DNA of 64,000 nucleotides from Amorphophallus konjac (lineage: Eukaryota; Streptophyta; Magnoliopsida; Alismatales; Araceae): NCBI GenBank assembly GCA_022559845.1, contig CM040128.1:79237247-79301246 (forward strand), in the 5' to 3' direction. The notes beneath the pieces are model-generated. The model ran no database searches, had not been told where the DNA came from, and saw nothing but the letters and a program-made list of their open reading frames with translations. Made by a program: the position numbers and the translations under genes. Of the stretch, positions 40,793 through 52,800 are shown piece after piece. Numbering within the stretch: position 1 is the stretch's first letter; the number at the start of each line of letters is the position of its first letter.

Positions 40793-43700
40793 ATGGCTAG
40801 AATTGATCGGTCATGGATGAATCGCAGAGTAGTTGACGGAGTGGTGTTAGAGGAGTTTAAGGATGGAGTTGATAGTTTTATTCAGTTTGTAATAGGGCAT
40901 CCAACAGCAGTGGACCAGTGTGGTAACATCCGATGTCCTTGTTTACGTTGTTAAAACAAGAGATTTCATTCGCTATGGGATGTGCAAGCTCATTTATACA
41001 GGAAAGGGTTCACGAAAGGTTATATGAATTGGGTGTGTCATGGTGAGGACTTCTGGTCGTATGAGCCCGGCAATATTGCAAGCACAAGTACCTATGCAGA
41101 CATGGTAATCAATGCTGCTGGCCCTAACTTTAATGTACAAGGGGAACACGTGTACAACGAAGAACCACCAAACAAGTTGGCTGAAAGATTTTATCAGTTA
41201 CTTCGGGATGCTGATGAGCCGCTGTGGGATGGTTGTGAAAATCACACTCGGTTGTCTGCTGTCTCACAGTTGTTGAATTTGAAATCCGAATTTCACCTTA
41301 GCAAGAGTTGTTTTGACCGTATGCTCCTCCTTATCAAGAGTATGCTGCCTCGAGATGAGAAGCTGCCTGAAAATTTTTACTGTGCAAAGAAGATGGTCAA
41401 TGACTTAGGGCTTGAATACCCAAAAATAGATGCATGCCCTAATCACTGTATGCTATATTATGAAGATAATGTAGATAAAAGATCATGTGATATTTTGTCA
41501 GCATGATAGATTTAAATCTAAGAGAGGGGACAATTCAAAGCAGAAGGATGTGCCTTACAAGTCACTGCGATACTTCCCTCTCACGCCTAGATTGCAGCGG
41601 ATGTATATGTCGTCAAAGACAGCTCAGCATATGATATCGCACACGGAGAGAGTAGGTCGTGTAGATGATATAATCAGTCATCCCGTCGACGGTGAAGCCT
41701 GGGCTCATTTCAATCGTACGTATACTACTTTTGCTCATGAGCCACGCAATGTTAGGTTAGATTTATGCACAGACGGCTTCAACCCATTTGGAGGTTCAGT
41801 GGCGTCTTACTCATGTTGGCCAGTGTTCATGACGCCGTATAACCTTCCGCCAGGCATGTGCATGAAGCGAGAGAACCTTTTCTTAACTTTGGTGATTCCA
41901 GGTCCAAAAAATCCAGGAAAAAATTTGGACACATATCTCAGGCCACTGATTGATGAGTTGAAAAGATTATGAAATGATGGAGTTGTTACTTATGATACGT
42001 ATAGAAAATAAAATTTCACTATGAAGGCTGCATTGATGTGGATAATAAGTGACTTCCCTACATATGGAATGCTATCTGGCTGGAGCGCACACGGGAGGTT
42101 GGCATGCCCTTACTGTATGGCTGATACCAAATCTTTTGTCCTGAAATATGGTAAGAAATCATGCTGGTTCGATTGTCATCGACGATTTCTACCAATTGAC
42201 CATCCTTTTCGAAAGCAAAAGGACTCATTCATTAAGAACACAATTGAAATGGATGAAGCAGACTTGGAACGGATGTCTGGTCGACAAATGGCGGCACAGG
42301 TGCAAAACTTACCAGATATAGTGCAATTGTCAGGTAGTACACGACATCTTCGTGGATTTAGAGAGGATCACAATTGAGTGAAGAAAAGTATCTTCTGGGA
42401 ATTACCTTACTGGTTAGCCCTTTTGATACGGCACAACCTGGACGTCATGCATGTTGAGAAGAATGTCTTTGATAATGTGTTCAACACCATCATGAACGTG
42501 AAAGCCAAAATAAAGGACAATGCCAAGGCGCGAGCGGACTTGAAGATACTTTGCAAACGACCAGAGTTAGAATTGTGGCCGGTACGGAGCAAAGTTGTGC
42601 AACCTAAAGCAGCTTACGTGTTGAAAGACACACAGATCAATGAACTGTGCTAGTGCTGAAGTAATTAAGATTCCCTGATGGATATGTGTCTAACATATCC
42701 CGTTGTGTGAATGTCAATGAGGGAAAAATATATGGATTGAAAAGTCATGACTGCCATGTGTTCATGGAGAGACTTCTTCCCATTGCATTCCGTGACATAT
42801 TGCCAAAGCCTATATGGGGAGCATTGACTGAGTTGAGTCAGTTTTTCAAGATTCTATGTGCATCAGAACTCAAACTTGGGGACGTGCAAAGTATGGAACA
42901 TAATGTGGTCATGACGGTATGCAAGTTGGAGAAGATATTTTCCCCTGCGTTCTTTGATTCCATAGAGCACCTGATTATCCATTTGCCATACAAGGCCAAA
43001 GTTGGAGGACCAGTACAATTTCGATGGATGCATCCATTTGAGAGGTAATCAGTATGTATTTACTGATTATTTGACAATAGTTACATGTGTCTGTCATTGT
43101 CACTGTATGTCATTGTCATATGAATTATTGTCATAGGTGTATGCATGACCTGAAAATGAAGGTTCGTAAAAAGGCTAAAGTAGAGGGTTCGATTATCGAG
43201 GCATATATTATTGAAGAAATTTCAAACTTCTATTCGATGTACTTTGAACCCGAAATTCAAACTCGCCGCAATCGACCTCCACGTAATGATGATGGAGGAG
43301 AGGCGGGTCCGTCCGACCAGTTGTCCATATTTAAGTATCCAAGACGTGCATTCGGACGTTGTTCGAATCGCATATTAGAGGACAGAGAGTTGTTGGCCAC
43401 AGAGATATATGTTCTCCTGAACTGTGCTGAGATTGAACCTTATGTTGAGTGAGTCGTCAACTCCGTAGCTCCCAAAAATTTATAAGCATCTTGACGTTCT
43501 TCCTCCCATTTACGGTGATGTTTCATTCTTCATTGTCGGCAATTTGATTCAGAATTAATTACTCAATGTCCACACCTCAATGACATGGAGGTTCAAAATG
43601 AACGAGAGAGATCTTTTGCCAGATGGCTTAAAGGTCAAGTAAGTGTCAATCTACCAATTCCACAAAGCTTGAGGTTTATGCAAGTATCAAAAGAAAAGTA

Positions 43701-44495
43701 GCGTGGTTTATATTCATAGGTTGAAGAAGGTTATGTTACTGATGAAAGAGTCCGGGTGATAAGTTATGGACCTTCGAAGGTCGCGCATGCCTATCCAGGA
43801 TTTTTTGTGAATGGTTATAAATTTCACACCAGAGATTATGGACGAAATAAGTCTACGATGAATAGCGGCGTATGCGTGAAAGGTAGCACATATAATGAAA
43901 ATGATCTTGATTACTATGGTATTTTTAAGGAGGTCATAGAATTACAGTATCTCGGACAAGAGAAGCATATATTCCTTTTTAAGTGTCATTGGTTTGATCC
44001 TCATTCAGTTCAAAATGACGCAATATATGGGATTATCGATGTCAAACATAGATCAAAATTGAATACCTATGAGCCGTTCATTTTGGCCACACAAGCCTAG
44101 CAAGTGTATTATTCAAGTTATTCATCGTCCAAGAATAAAGATTGGTAAGGGCAGTTTGTAAGGTAAAACCAAGACTTGTGCCTAATGATGAGTTAGATCT
44201 GATTGAAGCTGTCTCAGAGGATTCAAGTGCCGAATTTTTTCAATCAGACGAGGGTGACATCGCAGAGTTGGTTGCTTCTAATCTTCATCTGATCGAATCT
44301 TACGATCCACTTCGGTTGTCTATAGAGGACGAAGTGGAAGAAGTCGATTCAACTGAGCTAAATGAAGCAATTGTTGGGCAGGAGGAGTCCTCTGAGCAGG
44401 AAGTGTATGAATCTAGTGAGAATGGGGAAGATGACGAAGATGACAATGAGTTTGATATATCTTCAGTGTCTGAAGATGAAATAGATACTGATTGA
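40793..44495 (+). pseudogene. CACTA TNP2-type transposase, decayed
   Basis: Starts MARIDRSWM with the transposase-associated N-terminal domain (IRCPCLRC), continues through the TNP2 core (YFPLTPRLQRMYMSS, LCTDGFNPFG, LPPGMCMKRENLFLTLVIPG, WSAHGRLACPYCM, LDVMHVEKNVFDN), then DUF4218-type ISRCVNVNEGK and SHDCHVFMERLLP, then the DUF4216-type SGVCVKGSTYNENDLDYYG, ending in an acidic tail. TNP2 cuts and joins CACTA ends. Lesions: TAA at 40952, a frameshift in the T run near 41493, TGA at 41970, TAA at 42009, TGA at 42375, and TAG at 42651 followed by a frame change. Two stops replace Trp, consistent with G to A deamination. The last exons (43756-44100, 44142-44495) look open. Confidence 0.88.
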
Positions 44496-44608
44496 ATATT
44501 TTGTAAGAAATTTAACACATATACACTTCTTATCATTATTACTTACCACCTCTCCTCGTAATTAGTTGTGGACTAATATGCACTACTTTAATTGTTGTCA
44601 ATAATTAG

Positions 44609-45378
44609 ATGGTTCGAGGTCGTATCGGATCTTCGAGGAGAGGTGGTTCCGGGAGGGGTTCTACCAGTAGGTTTATTTAAATTTTTAGATAAATGAGTAG
44701 TGAATATATGTACTTTGTTTTGATAATGATATTTTATGTCTCTGCACCAGGTACACAGAGTACACTGCCCCCACCACCTGCTACGGGTCTATCTATTTAA
44801 ATTCTTAGATAAATGAGTAGTGAATATACACATTGTTTTGGTAATGATAGTTTACGTCTCTGCACCAGGTACACAGATTACACCGCCCCCACCACCTGCT
44901 ATTGGTATGTTTATTTAAATTCTTAGATAAATGAGTAGTGAATATGCACTTTGTTTTGGTAATAATAGTTTGTGTTTATGGCACCAGGTACACAGATTAC
45001 ACCGCCCCCACCACCTACTGCGGGTCTGTTTATTTAAATTCTTAGATAAATGAGTAGTGAATATGCACTTCGTATTGGTAATGATAGTTTGTGTTTATGG
45101 CACCAGGTACACAGAGTACACTGCCCCCACCACATGCTGCGGGTCTGTTTATTTAAATTCTTAGATAAATGAGTAGTGAATATGCACTTCGTTTTGGGAA
45201 TGATAGTTTATGTCTCTGTACCAGGTACACAGAGTACACCGACCCCACCACGTCCTGCGGGTATGTTTATTTAAGATCGTTCATGAATGAGTAGTGACTT
45301 AGCACTTTGTTTTGCTCATGATATTTTAAATATATGCACCAGGTACACAGAGTGCACCGCCCCCACCAACTTTTGCGC
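44609..45378 (+). CDS. Tandem mini-exon gene next to the transposase (second CACTA gene candidate)
   Basis: First exon 44609-44670 encodes MVRGRIGSSRRGGSGRGSTS, a start seen in second ORFs of CACTA elements. Six 36-nt exon-like units follow at 44751-44786, 44869-44904, 44988-45023, 45107-45142, 45225-45260 and 45343-45378. Each is preceded by CACCAG or TACCAG and followed by GTCTRTYTAT or GTATGTTTAT, with about 82-nt intron-like sequence between. Each unit is a multiple of three, so any number can be included without a frame change. One frame gives TQSTLPPPPATG-type Pro-rich repeats; the frame set by the ATG gives YTEYTAPTTCYG-type repeats. Which is used cannot be decided. A seventh unit at 46235 is cut by element 2, so the 3' part is lost. 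Confidence 0.5.
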
Positions 45379-45400
45379 GTATGTTTATTTAAATCCTTAG
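44671..45400 (+). repeat. ~118-bp tandem repeat (intron plus mini-exon)
   Basis: Units start about every 118-119 bp and contain TTATTTAAATTCTTAGATAA, ATGAGTAGTGAATATGCACT, a GCACCAG acceptor and a CCCCCACCA-bearing exon. The exon part is better conserved than the intron part in the last units. Confidence 0.85.
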
Positions 45401-46172
45401 TGTTTCGGCTCCATGTTTTGATGCTGTCAAAATTTAGATTCATGTATACTCTTCATGTGGATAGTCAATGTGTTTTGTTGATGTAGAATCATCCATGGAG
45501 CTATAATGATTTTGTGCGTGTAGTTTACTTCTAAATTGCACAAAGAACAGGTTGACAGTTGCACATAGAACAGGCTGAAAGCCAGTTATTTTTTCAAGAA
45601 ATAAAGAAAAGTCAACGTGGTAACATAGTCAACGCATAGTCAACGGAACTAAGACAGTGGTCAACCCAAGTCTATGCAGTCAAAGTCTGAATTCTTTAGA
45701 AATGATGAATAAATCTATTAAGATTCATACAAGGGAAGGCAAGAAGATAAGGCAGACAAATGACTCATTAGTGGTGACAAATAGGGAGGTAAGGCTGACA
45801 AATAGCTCTCTATGAGTGAAAAATAGGTTGTAGCACTGAATATGTGTGAAGTGTTGAAACTGCATGAAGGGGAAGTCCACTTGTGTTTACCCACCAGCAG
45901 AAGAAGCTAAGGACGACAAATGCACACATAAGGCTGAGAAATAGACTACTATGGGTGACATATACCCTCTTAAGGGTGCAAAATAGGTGTCAACGGAGAA
46001 ATTAGCTTAAATGCTTAAGTGTTCGACGTATGTTCTATGCAAACTCTTGTTAACATATTGTTCATTATGTTTTAAAATTAGGTGGCGCTATATTTTTTAT
46101 TTTAATTTGAGCATAGTTTTTAATCGGGGGATATATTCACCACCCCTATATATCCTATCCTTCCACACATCA
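45401..46172. mobile_element. 772-bp TG...CA insertion, probable solo LTR
   Basis: Starts TGTTTCGGCTCC, ends CACACATCA, and is flanked by CTTAG at 45396-45400 and 46173-46177. The flanking tandem-repeat consensus shows the empty site directly (AAATTCTTAGATAAATG), so the insertion is exact. TG/CA ends with a 5-bp duplication fit a solo LTR. It contains GTGACAAATAG-type motifs at about 45772-45990. Confidence 0.75.
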
Positions 46173-46508
46173 CTTAGATAAATGAGTAGTGAATATGCAC
46201 TTTATTTTACTCAGATATTTTGTCTCCGCACCAGGTACACAGAGTGCACCGCCTGTGAACGTGTTATAAAGACATTAAAAAGAAAGAAAATTTAAATTTC
46301 TTAAGGGGAGAAACTAAGAAAAGATGCTTATGCTAAGCATGATATTGTGAGCGACGTCACGCGGTTCGGAGAGCGAAGAGGACGCGGAGCGCGCGGGCTC
46401 CTCTTTTGTTTGCTGCAACACAGAAATAAGAGAAGAGAGAAGGGGCCACCACGGGAGATTGCTCCGGCGGGGCGAGCGGGACAAATGTAATATAGCAAGA
46501 TATGGGGG

Positions 46509-47055
46509 TTAAACGGCCATAGCGGGAAGTGACTCGCCGCGACCTCGGGGGGACGGGAATGGTGCAGAAATTAAATAGCAAGAATTGAAACGGCCATTGG
46601 GGAAGTGACTCGCCGCGGCCTCGAGAATATGAGCAGATAAGAATATAACAGAATATAAGGAGAATATAACGAGCGGGAATTTAAACGGCCATTGGGGAAG
46701 TGACTCGCCGCGGCCTCGAGAACATGAATAGATAAGAATATAATGTATAAGAACGGGAATTTAAACGGCCATTGGGGAAGTGACTCGCCGCGGCCTCGAG
46801 AATATGAATAGATAAGAATATAACATATAAGAACGAGAATTTAAACGGCCATTGGGGAAGTGACTCGCCGCGGCCTCGAGAATATGAATAGATAAGAATA
46901 TAACATATAAGAACGGGAATTTAAACGGCCATCGGGGAAGTGACTCGCCGCGGCCTCGAGAATATGAGCAGAATACAACAGAATATAAAGAGAATATAAG
47001 AACGAGAATTTAAACGGCCATTGGGGAAGTGACTCGCCGCGGCCTCGAGAACAAG
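46509..47055 (-). repeat. ~80-bp tandem repeat in the LTR (7 copies)
   Basis: The core TTAAACGGCCATTGGGGAAG followed by TGACTCGCCGCGGCCTCGAG starts at 46509 (degenerate), 46586, 46681, 46761, 46841, 46921 and 47010. Four consecutive spacings are exactly 80 bp. It lies downstream of the TATA box in element orientation (R/U5). Confidence 0.9.
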
Positions 47056-47673
47056 ATGTGATCGCCAGGGGCCGAAAGACCCCAAAATAAAGAAAGTGAT
47101 CGGGCCTACCTCAAGAGCGGGATATGGCGGGTTGCTTCTTCCTCCCCCTTCGGCCGGCCGACGGAGAGGGCTTTCCTTGGGTACCCTTGCAAAACAGTAG
47201 ACAATAAACGAACGGAATTAGAAAGTGGTTGTGTAGTAACAATTCCTTGCAATAAAAGTAACGAGATCGTGACCTGACACACACCTGGTTGGTGTGGTTT
47301 TAAACCCCTCTCGGACTCGAGTAGGAGGAAAATGCGATGATGAATGCAAGAAGTATGCAAGAGACGGCGCCCTTATGTAGGGAGATAGAGGATGTAGTAT
47401 GATGAATGTAAAGAACTATGGAGAAAAAGGGGAAGAAAAGGCTTATTGGATGAGCCGAAGGTAAGATCCGGCGGAGCTCCGGCAGCGTAGGGACGACGTG
47501 GAAGCGCGGTGGACGAAGATAACCTTCCTCTCGCGAGCCTGGACACCCGAGAAGCCGGCAGAACTTCCACCTACAAAAGACCCCACAGGTTAGAAATGAC
47601 TCCGGTAGCCTCTGGGCTCCGGCAACCTATCGGATCTCTTAGAAGCTCCCCCAGAACTGAGGGTGTGTGCCTC

Positions 47674-47681
47674 TATTTATA
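47674..47681 (-). promoter_or_regulatory. LTR TATA box of element 2
   Basis: The - strand reads CTATAAATAGAGGC. The nearest palindrome (47696-47723) is 14 bp upstream and the other five follow out to about 535 bp upstream. Confidence 0.7.
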
Positions 47682-47695
47682 GGGCTCCGGAGGGT

Positions 47696-48214
47696 GGAGG
47701 CGTCCAGGACCCTGGACACCTCCATCAGGGCAAAAAAGATATTTTATCTTTTTTTATTCATTTTTTTGAAATATTTTTGTGGAGGCGTCCAGGACCCCGG
47801 ACGCCTCCAACAGGTCCACCGAACACCACCGACGGCCGCACGCGGTTTGGCATAACGCGTGGTTTTGTTAGCGGCGCCTCGTGATTCAGAAATGGGCGCG
47901 TCCAGCTGGCTGGACGTCTCCATAATTTGGCTTTTTTCACACACGACAAAACGTCGTTCAGTGGACGGCGCCCGTGAGGGAGTTGATGGAGGCGTCCAAG
48001 GGCCTGGACGCCTCCATAAATATATTATTTTTATTTTTGTGTTTTATTTTTATGCCAAAGCTGACATTTTAATTTTTTATATTTGTTTTTATGGAGGCGT
48101 CCAGGGGCCTAGACGCCTCCATTAATATATTATTTTTTATTTGATTTTGTTCTTCGAAAAATAAATTAAAAAGAAATTAAAAGAATGGGGGCGTCCAGGG
48201 GCCTGGACGCCCCC
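47696..48214. repeat. Six 28-bp palindromes in U3 of element 2
   Basis: At 47696-47723, 47781-47808, 47894-47921, 47988-48015, 48093-48120 and 48187-48214. Every copy is exactly 28 bp: a 13-bp arm GGAGGCGTCCAGG, two central bases, and the complementary arm CCTGGACGCCTCC, with 0-4 deviations. Spacing is about 85-113 bp. Confidence 0.92.
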
Positions 48215-48475
48215 ATAAAGACCCACCCGGGTCCTCAGTTCAGGCGTTGGCGGCCGCCCGGCAGACATCCTTCTTGGTTCCGGGACCTCCTGATGCGTCT
48301 AACTAGTGTTGATGCCGTCCGAATGCCGTGACGAGACGATTCCGGATGCCGAAAAGGGCGGAAGAAGACTCAAGAAAAGGAAGCACTCAAGTGATTCAAA
48401 ACGCGTAAGCCGTCGCGGGGCGTTTTATAGTGATATGAGACTTTCTCAGGAGACGTCAGGAATAGCGTGTCTACA

Positions 48476-49804
48476 GCTGCCCCGCCTTGGCGTCTGCTTT
48501 ACAAGGGAGCGACACGTAGTGGAATGGTATCGAAGTGGATGAAATGAAGTGGGAGCGGACTGATAAGTTGATGCCAAGGTGTGATGAGACACGCTTTTGA
48601 CGTTACTGTTTGGAATCTTTCCTGAAGTTTCAATGAGGCGACCTTGAAGAAGGTCTTTCAAATATTGACGATTGCTTGGACGGAGATCAAATAAGGGAGG
48701 GTGAGATGTGTGCTCAGGCACAAAAAATAAAGGAGACCAACTTCTCGGTGTGGAAGTACCTGGGTCATAAACCCACAGGTTTCACCTTTGGTACGCGGTT
48801 ACCAGCCAATGTGGAAGTGCTGCGGCCAAGGTGGGTCAAACAAGGTAAAAAGTAAAGGAATATCTGAGGGTCTGTCCAAACAAGGGTCTCCTTTGGAAGA
48901 GCAGCGTAGGGCCGCTTCAAGGAAACTCAATATTTCATTCGGAATGGAATATCTCATATTTGTAAGAATTGGAGTACAACGGCTTTCACAATAGAATCAC
49001 TCGAATGATCTTCCGCAATAAATTCAAAGTCCTATATGAATGCATGCTGGGTTTAAAGAAAAATTTAAAACAAACTAAAATAGAAAAAAAGCCAAGGATA
49101 ATATTGTCAACTTGTTAAGAACGGGTCAGGATACCGATCTGGTGAGCTGGTACTGGGCTGGGACCCGTTTATCCACGCACCAACTCTCTGAATGGAACCG
49201 TCGTCCCCATGCTACCACAAGTTAACGGCCTATCCGTACAACCCAAATTCTTCCGGGATCATCACTGTTTTTGTTGAAGGGGAACTCAAATCCCAGATTC
49301 GTTCGGGCCGCAAGGTCCTTGACATGTTCTAGTAGCGTAGGTATCATATACTATGATGCATGACATGGTGGGACCAACCATCGAAAGGTGGGACAGGAGA
49401 TAGGACAAAGACGTCCGTTGGTAAAACCTGCACAGACCAGCATAGGTTAGTAACATCAGAAAGTAGTAGATTTATAACAGAATCACACCACAGTACAAGG
49501 GGGTCTAGACAAAACTCTGACGACTGACCACTGTAGTGCCTCTCCTTCCCTACACTTCTTCTCTTGCACCAAGTTGTTTCGAGGCATGCCTTACGATACT
49601 TTTGCCCTGGACAGAAGGGAACTACTTTGCACGGAGGGATTCTGTTGCTTTCTTTTGGGCGCGTCCAGGCGCGAGGACGCGTCTTAACCCTCGAATTCAA
49701 ATTTAAAGCGCCGGGAGGCCTTTCTTCTCCCGTGCCTTACCCGCAAACGAACCCGCCTTCCGCCGAAACTCGCTCGCCCGTCTTCGTCTTCTTCCCCTCG
49801 ATCG
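48476..49804 (-). other. 3' untranslated region of element 2
   Basis: No gene. 48476-48490 is the polypurine tract (- strand CCAAGGCGGGGCAGC). 48480-49300 shares blocks with element 1 24990-25754. One further CG-rich palindrome (GCGTCC with GGACGC) is at about 49659-49683. Confidence 0.7.
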
Positions 49805-52800
49805 ATGGAGTTCGGTGGGCTAGACCACGGTGAAGGTGGAGAGGGACGAGGGACCCCTCAAGAGCACGGAACGGCGTCCATGGAGGAGGAAGGGCCGCTT
49901 CGGGCCCCCGAGGGACCCGAGGGGCCCGATGTCGGGGAGGGAGGTGAACACGGTCTGGTAGGTCCTCAGATCTTCTCCTTTGATCCATTTTAAGTTTTGA
50001 AGCGAGCCGTGCGAGGGGGGAAAGGGTTCGGCGAGTGTTGCACTCAAATGATGGACGCGTCCTAGACAGGGGACGCGTTCTTTATTATGATGCGAGGCCC
50101 TTCTTTCTTGGTGCAGAACATGGCGAGGACCCTGGGCCTGGCCGATGAGTGGGCGAGTGCAGACGAGCCGAGCCGCGTCAGGAAGGAGAGTCGCGGCAAG
50201 GCGAAGCTTGAAGACTGGCACATACGTCTCCCTGGACAGCAAGGGAGCGTATTGGTGCAGGACAGTGCCGACTTCCTGCGGCAGCAGAGAGAGAGTTATG
50301 TGGGGCTTCCCCAAGCTGGGGATACGCGCAACGTCAACGGCTCGCGTGCCCAATTACCCGAGGTCAGGCGGCAGCTGGCCGCCACTCAACAGGAACTGTC
50401 GCTCCTGGTAAGCTAAGTGATGCATTTTCTATTTTTAAATGTGGAGCTTAGCTGACGGCTGTTGTTTGTTCGTTCCAGCGTGCCCAACAGATAGCGATGG
50501 TGGGAGTGGCTGGCGGCGCATCTTCCAGTTCCTCGGCCCCTTTTCTTGAGATTGCCTCCCTCCAGGAGTAACTTGCCGGTGCGGTGGCTTGGACGGCCCG
50601 GGCGGAAGAGGAGCGTGATGCCTGGGTGGCTACTGTAGCAGAGCTGCGACATCGCGGTGAGGAGAGACCTTCTCCAGACATCTTGGAGTTAAGGGTTCTT
50701 CTGCAGATGATGAGGAGAGAGGCAGAGAGAGAGAAAGCTGAGAGAAGGTCCGAGCGACAGGGGGATCAGACTGAGAGGAGGGCCTTGGAGGCCCAAGTGA
50801 GGGAGCTCCAGCTGGGCCTTCAGGCCGTCGTGCAGAGGCTAGGAGGGATGGAGACACGCTATGAGAGAGCGCGAGAGTTCGGGGAGCGACTGCGCCAGTC
50901 TGGTCGCTTTGCCGCTAGTGGCTTCTTTGCCACGCCAGGGGAGGAGCAGCGAGTCATTGCTGTGGAGCCGACGCCACGAGGCGAGACGGGTGCTACTGCA
51001 CGGGGATCCCGGAGGCTTCTGAGGGACCCTCACCTCAGGGGAGAGGAGAGGGACGCCTAGAGGGACGAGCATGAAGATAATGGCAAGAGTTGGCGAGCTA
51101 GTGGACCCGCCTCCTCTCTATGATTGTAGTGTTTATGACAGCTTATGTAGAATTATGAATGGAGTGATTTAATTTTCTACTGCTTGTTTATTCTCTTGTG
51201 CGTTCCTTCTTCCCTACACTTCTTCTCCTTTGCACTGTTCCTATGTGATGGGTCTGTCGAGACTCCACCCCGAGCGGAGAATCGCGTCTTGTTGTGACCA
51301 TTTTCCACAGGAATCTGCCGTCGAAGTTAATAATGACGGCCCTAGTCCCTTTTCCCGGATGTTGTGTCAAATTTTACGGACGTCCTCCAAAACATGATAG
51401 GATATCCCTAGACAACATAGGGGGCTAGTCGTCATATTCTTCGTCCAATCAATCATCATGTGCGAGCGGTGAAGTGACACACGGGACCGCATGGCAGGTG
51501 CCTCATCGTGAGGGCTATCATTAACAGGTGATGGAGGTAATCTTGGCCTGCACTCCTTCCATTTCTATAAATTTGTGTCCCTTTTATCCTCCCAGGTATA
51601 TCGAGAGCTAACTCGAGGAGCACAAGTTCTCACGGGAGAGGAGGAGTTCAAAATTCCGAGAGTTGGATAGAGGGCGAATCTTTCCACTCCTCGAAGAGAA
51701 GCAGATCCAGTGGTAGTAGTTCCAGGAGGCTTTCGGACCTTGAAGGGCACTTAAGCGAAAGGGCCCAATCACAACTCGTAAGCCAAGTTTTCCTGCTCTT
51801 TTTTTCATTCTTTTTTCTTCTTTTCTTTCTGACCAAACCTCCTCCCCATTCCCTGCATGCGTAGAGTGTGATGAAATCACAGATCTCATGGGAGTTGGTA
51901 GTGGCAGCATACCGAGGTCTCCCAGATTTTCAGAAGGCCAGGTTAGACGTGATGGGTTTTGACACCTTTCTTCGGATCGAGCCGATCCAGCTCGACCTGG
52001 TCCTGATCCAGGCCTTGTGTGAGAGATGGGACCCAGTGAGTCGGGCATTCCTGATGCCCTGGGGGCACATGGTGCCCAGCTTGGAGGATGTGGTCAGGAT
52101 CACAAGCCTGAAGGTGGAGGGCGAGGCAGTGACCGGGGTCACTTATGCGGATTACCGAGAAGGTGCCCAGAAGTTACTAGGTTTGGACCTAGATGGTCGG
52201 AAAAACAGGTCGGTAGCTAGGGCGTCCCTCATGGATGCATTAGGGCTCACCGACACTCGTCGTCGGGACGATGAATCCTCAGAAGAGTTCATGGAAAGGA
52301 TGGAGATAGGATGCCGTGCCGTGTACTGCACAGATTTTGGCAACTGGGAAAGATGCAACATAGATTTGAGGAGATTTCTCCTCTTCCTTTTGGGGAGATT
52401 GGTACTAAGCTCGAAAGGGGACGGTATCCAATGTCGCTTCCTGGAGCTGCTGTCAGACCTTGAAAGAGTAGGATACTATGCCTGGGGAGCTGCCATGCTG
52501 GCGCACTTGTTTGCAGGCCTGTTCCAAGAAGCGGATCGTGAGATGGCTGTGAGTGGTTTTACACCATTTATCCAGGTATTTTTGGTTTTGCTTGTTTTGT
52601 ATTTTTTTTATATTTTTGCAAGGTACTGATGACCTGCGCCGAGCAGCTGTGGAGCTATTATTACCTCCCCATGGGGAGAGCTCGGCATTGGCGACCCACG
52701 ATGGTGCCGCTAGCCAGGCGGTGGGAACCCATCATGAGTGCGGCACCCCTAACCTACCAACTGATGGTGCTAAGGCGGGAGCTACAGGAGTTCCCTGCAG

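Larger units (their letters stand above)
46254..48475 (-). repeat. 3' LTR of element 2
   Basis: 2222 bp. On the - strand it starts TGTAGACACGCT and ends CACGTTCACA. Next to it is the tract shared with element 1. It holds six 28-bp palindromes in U3, a TATA box, and seven ~80-bp tandem repeats downstream. Apart from the first ten bases I see no clear similarity to the element 1 LTR. Confidence 0.85.

Noticed and set aside
47663..48125. Short open frames across the element 2 LTR palindromes on both strands
   Set aside because: They arise because the 28-bp palindromes are open in several frames; no start context or domain.
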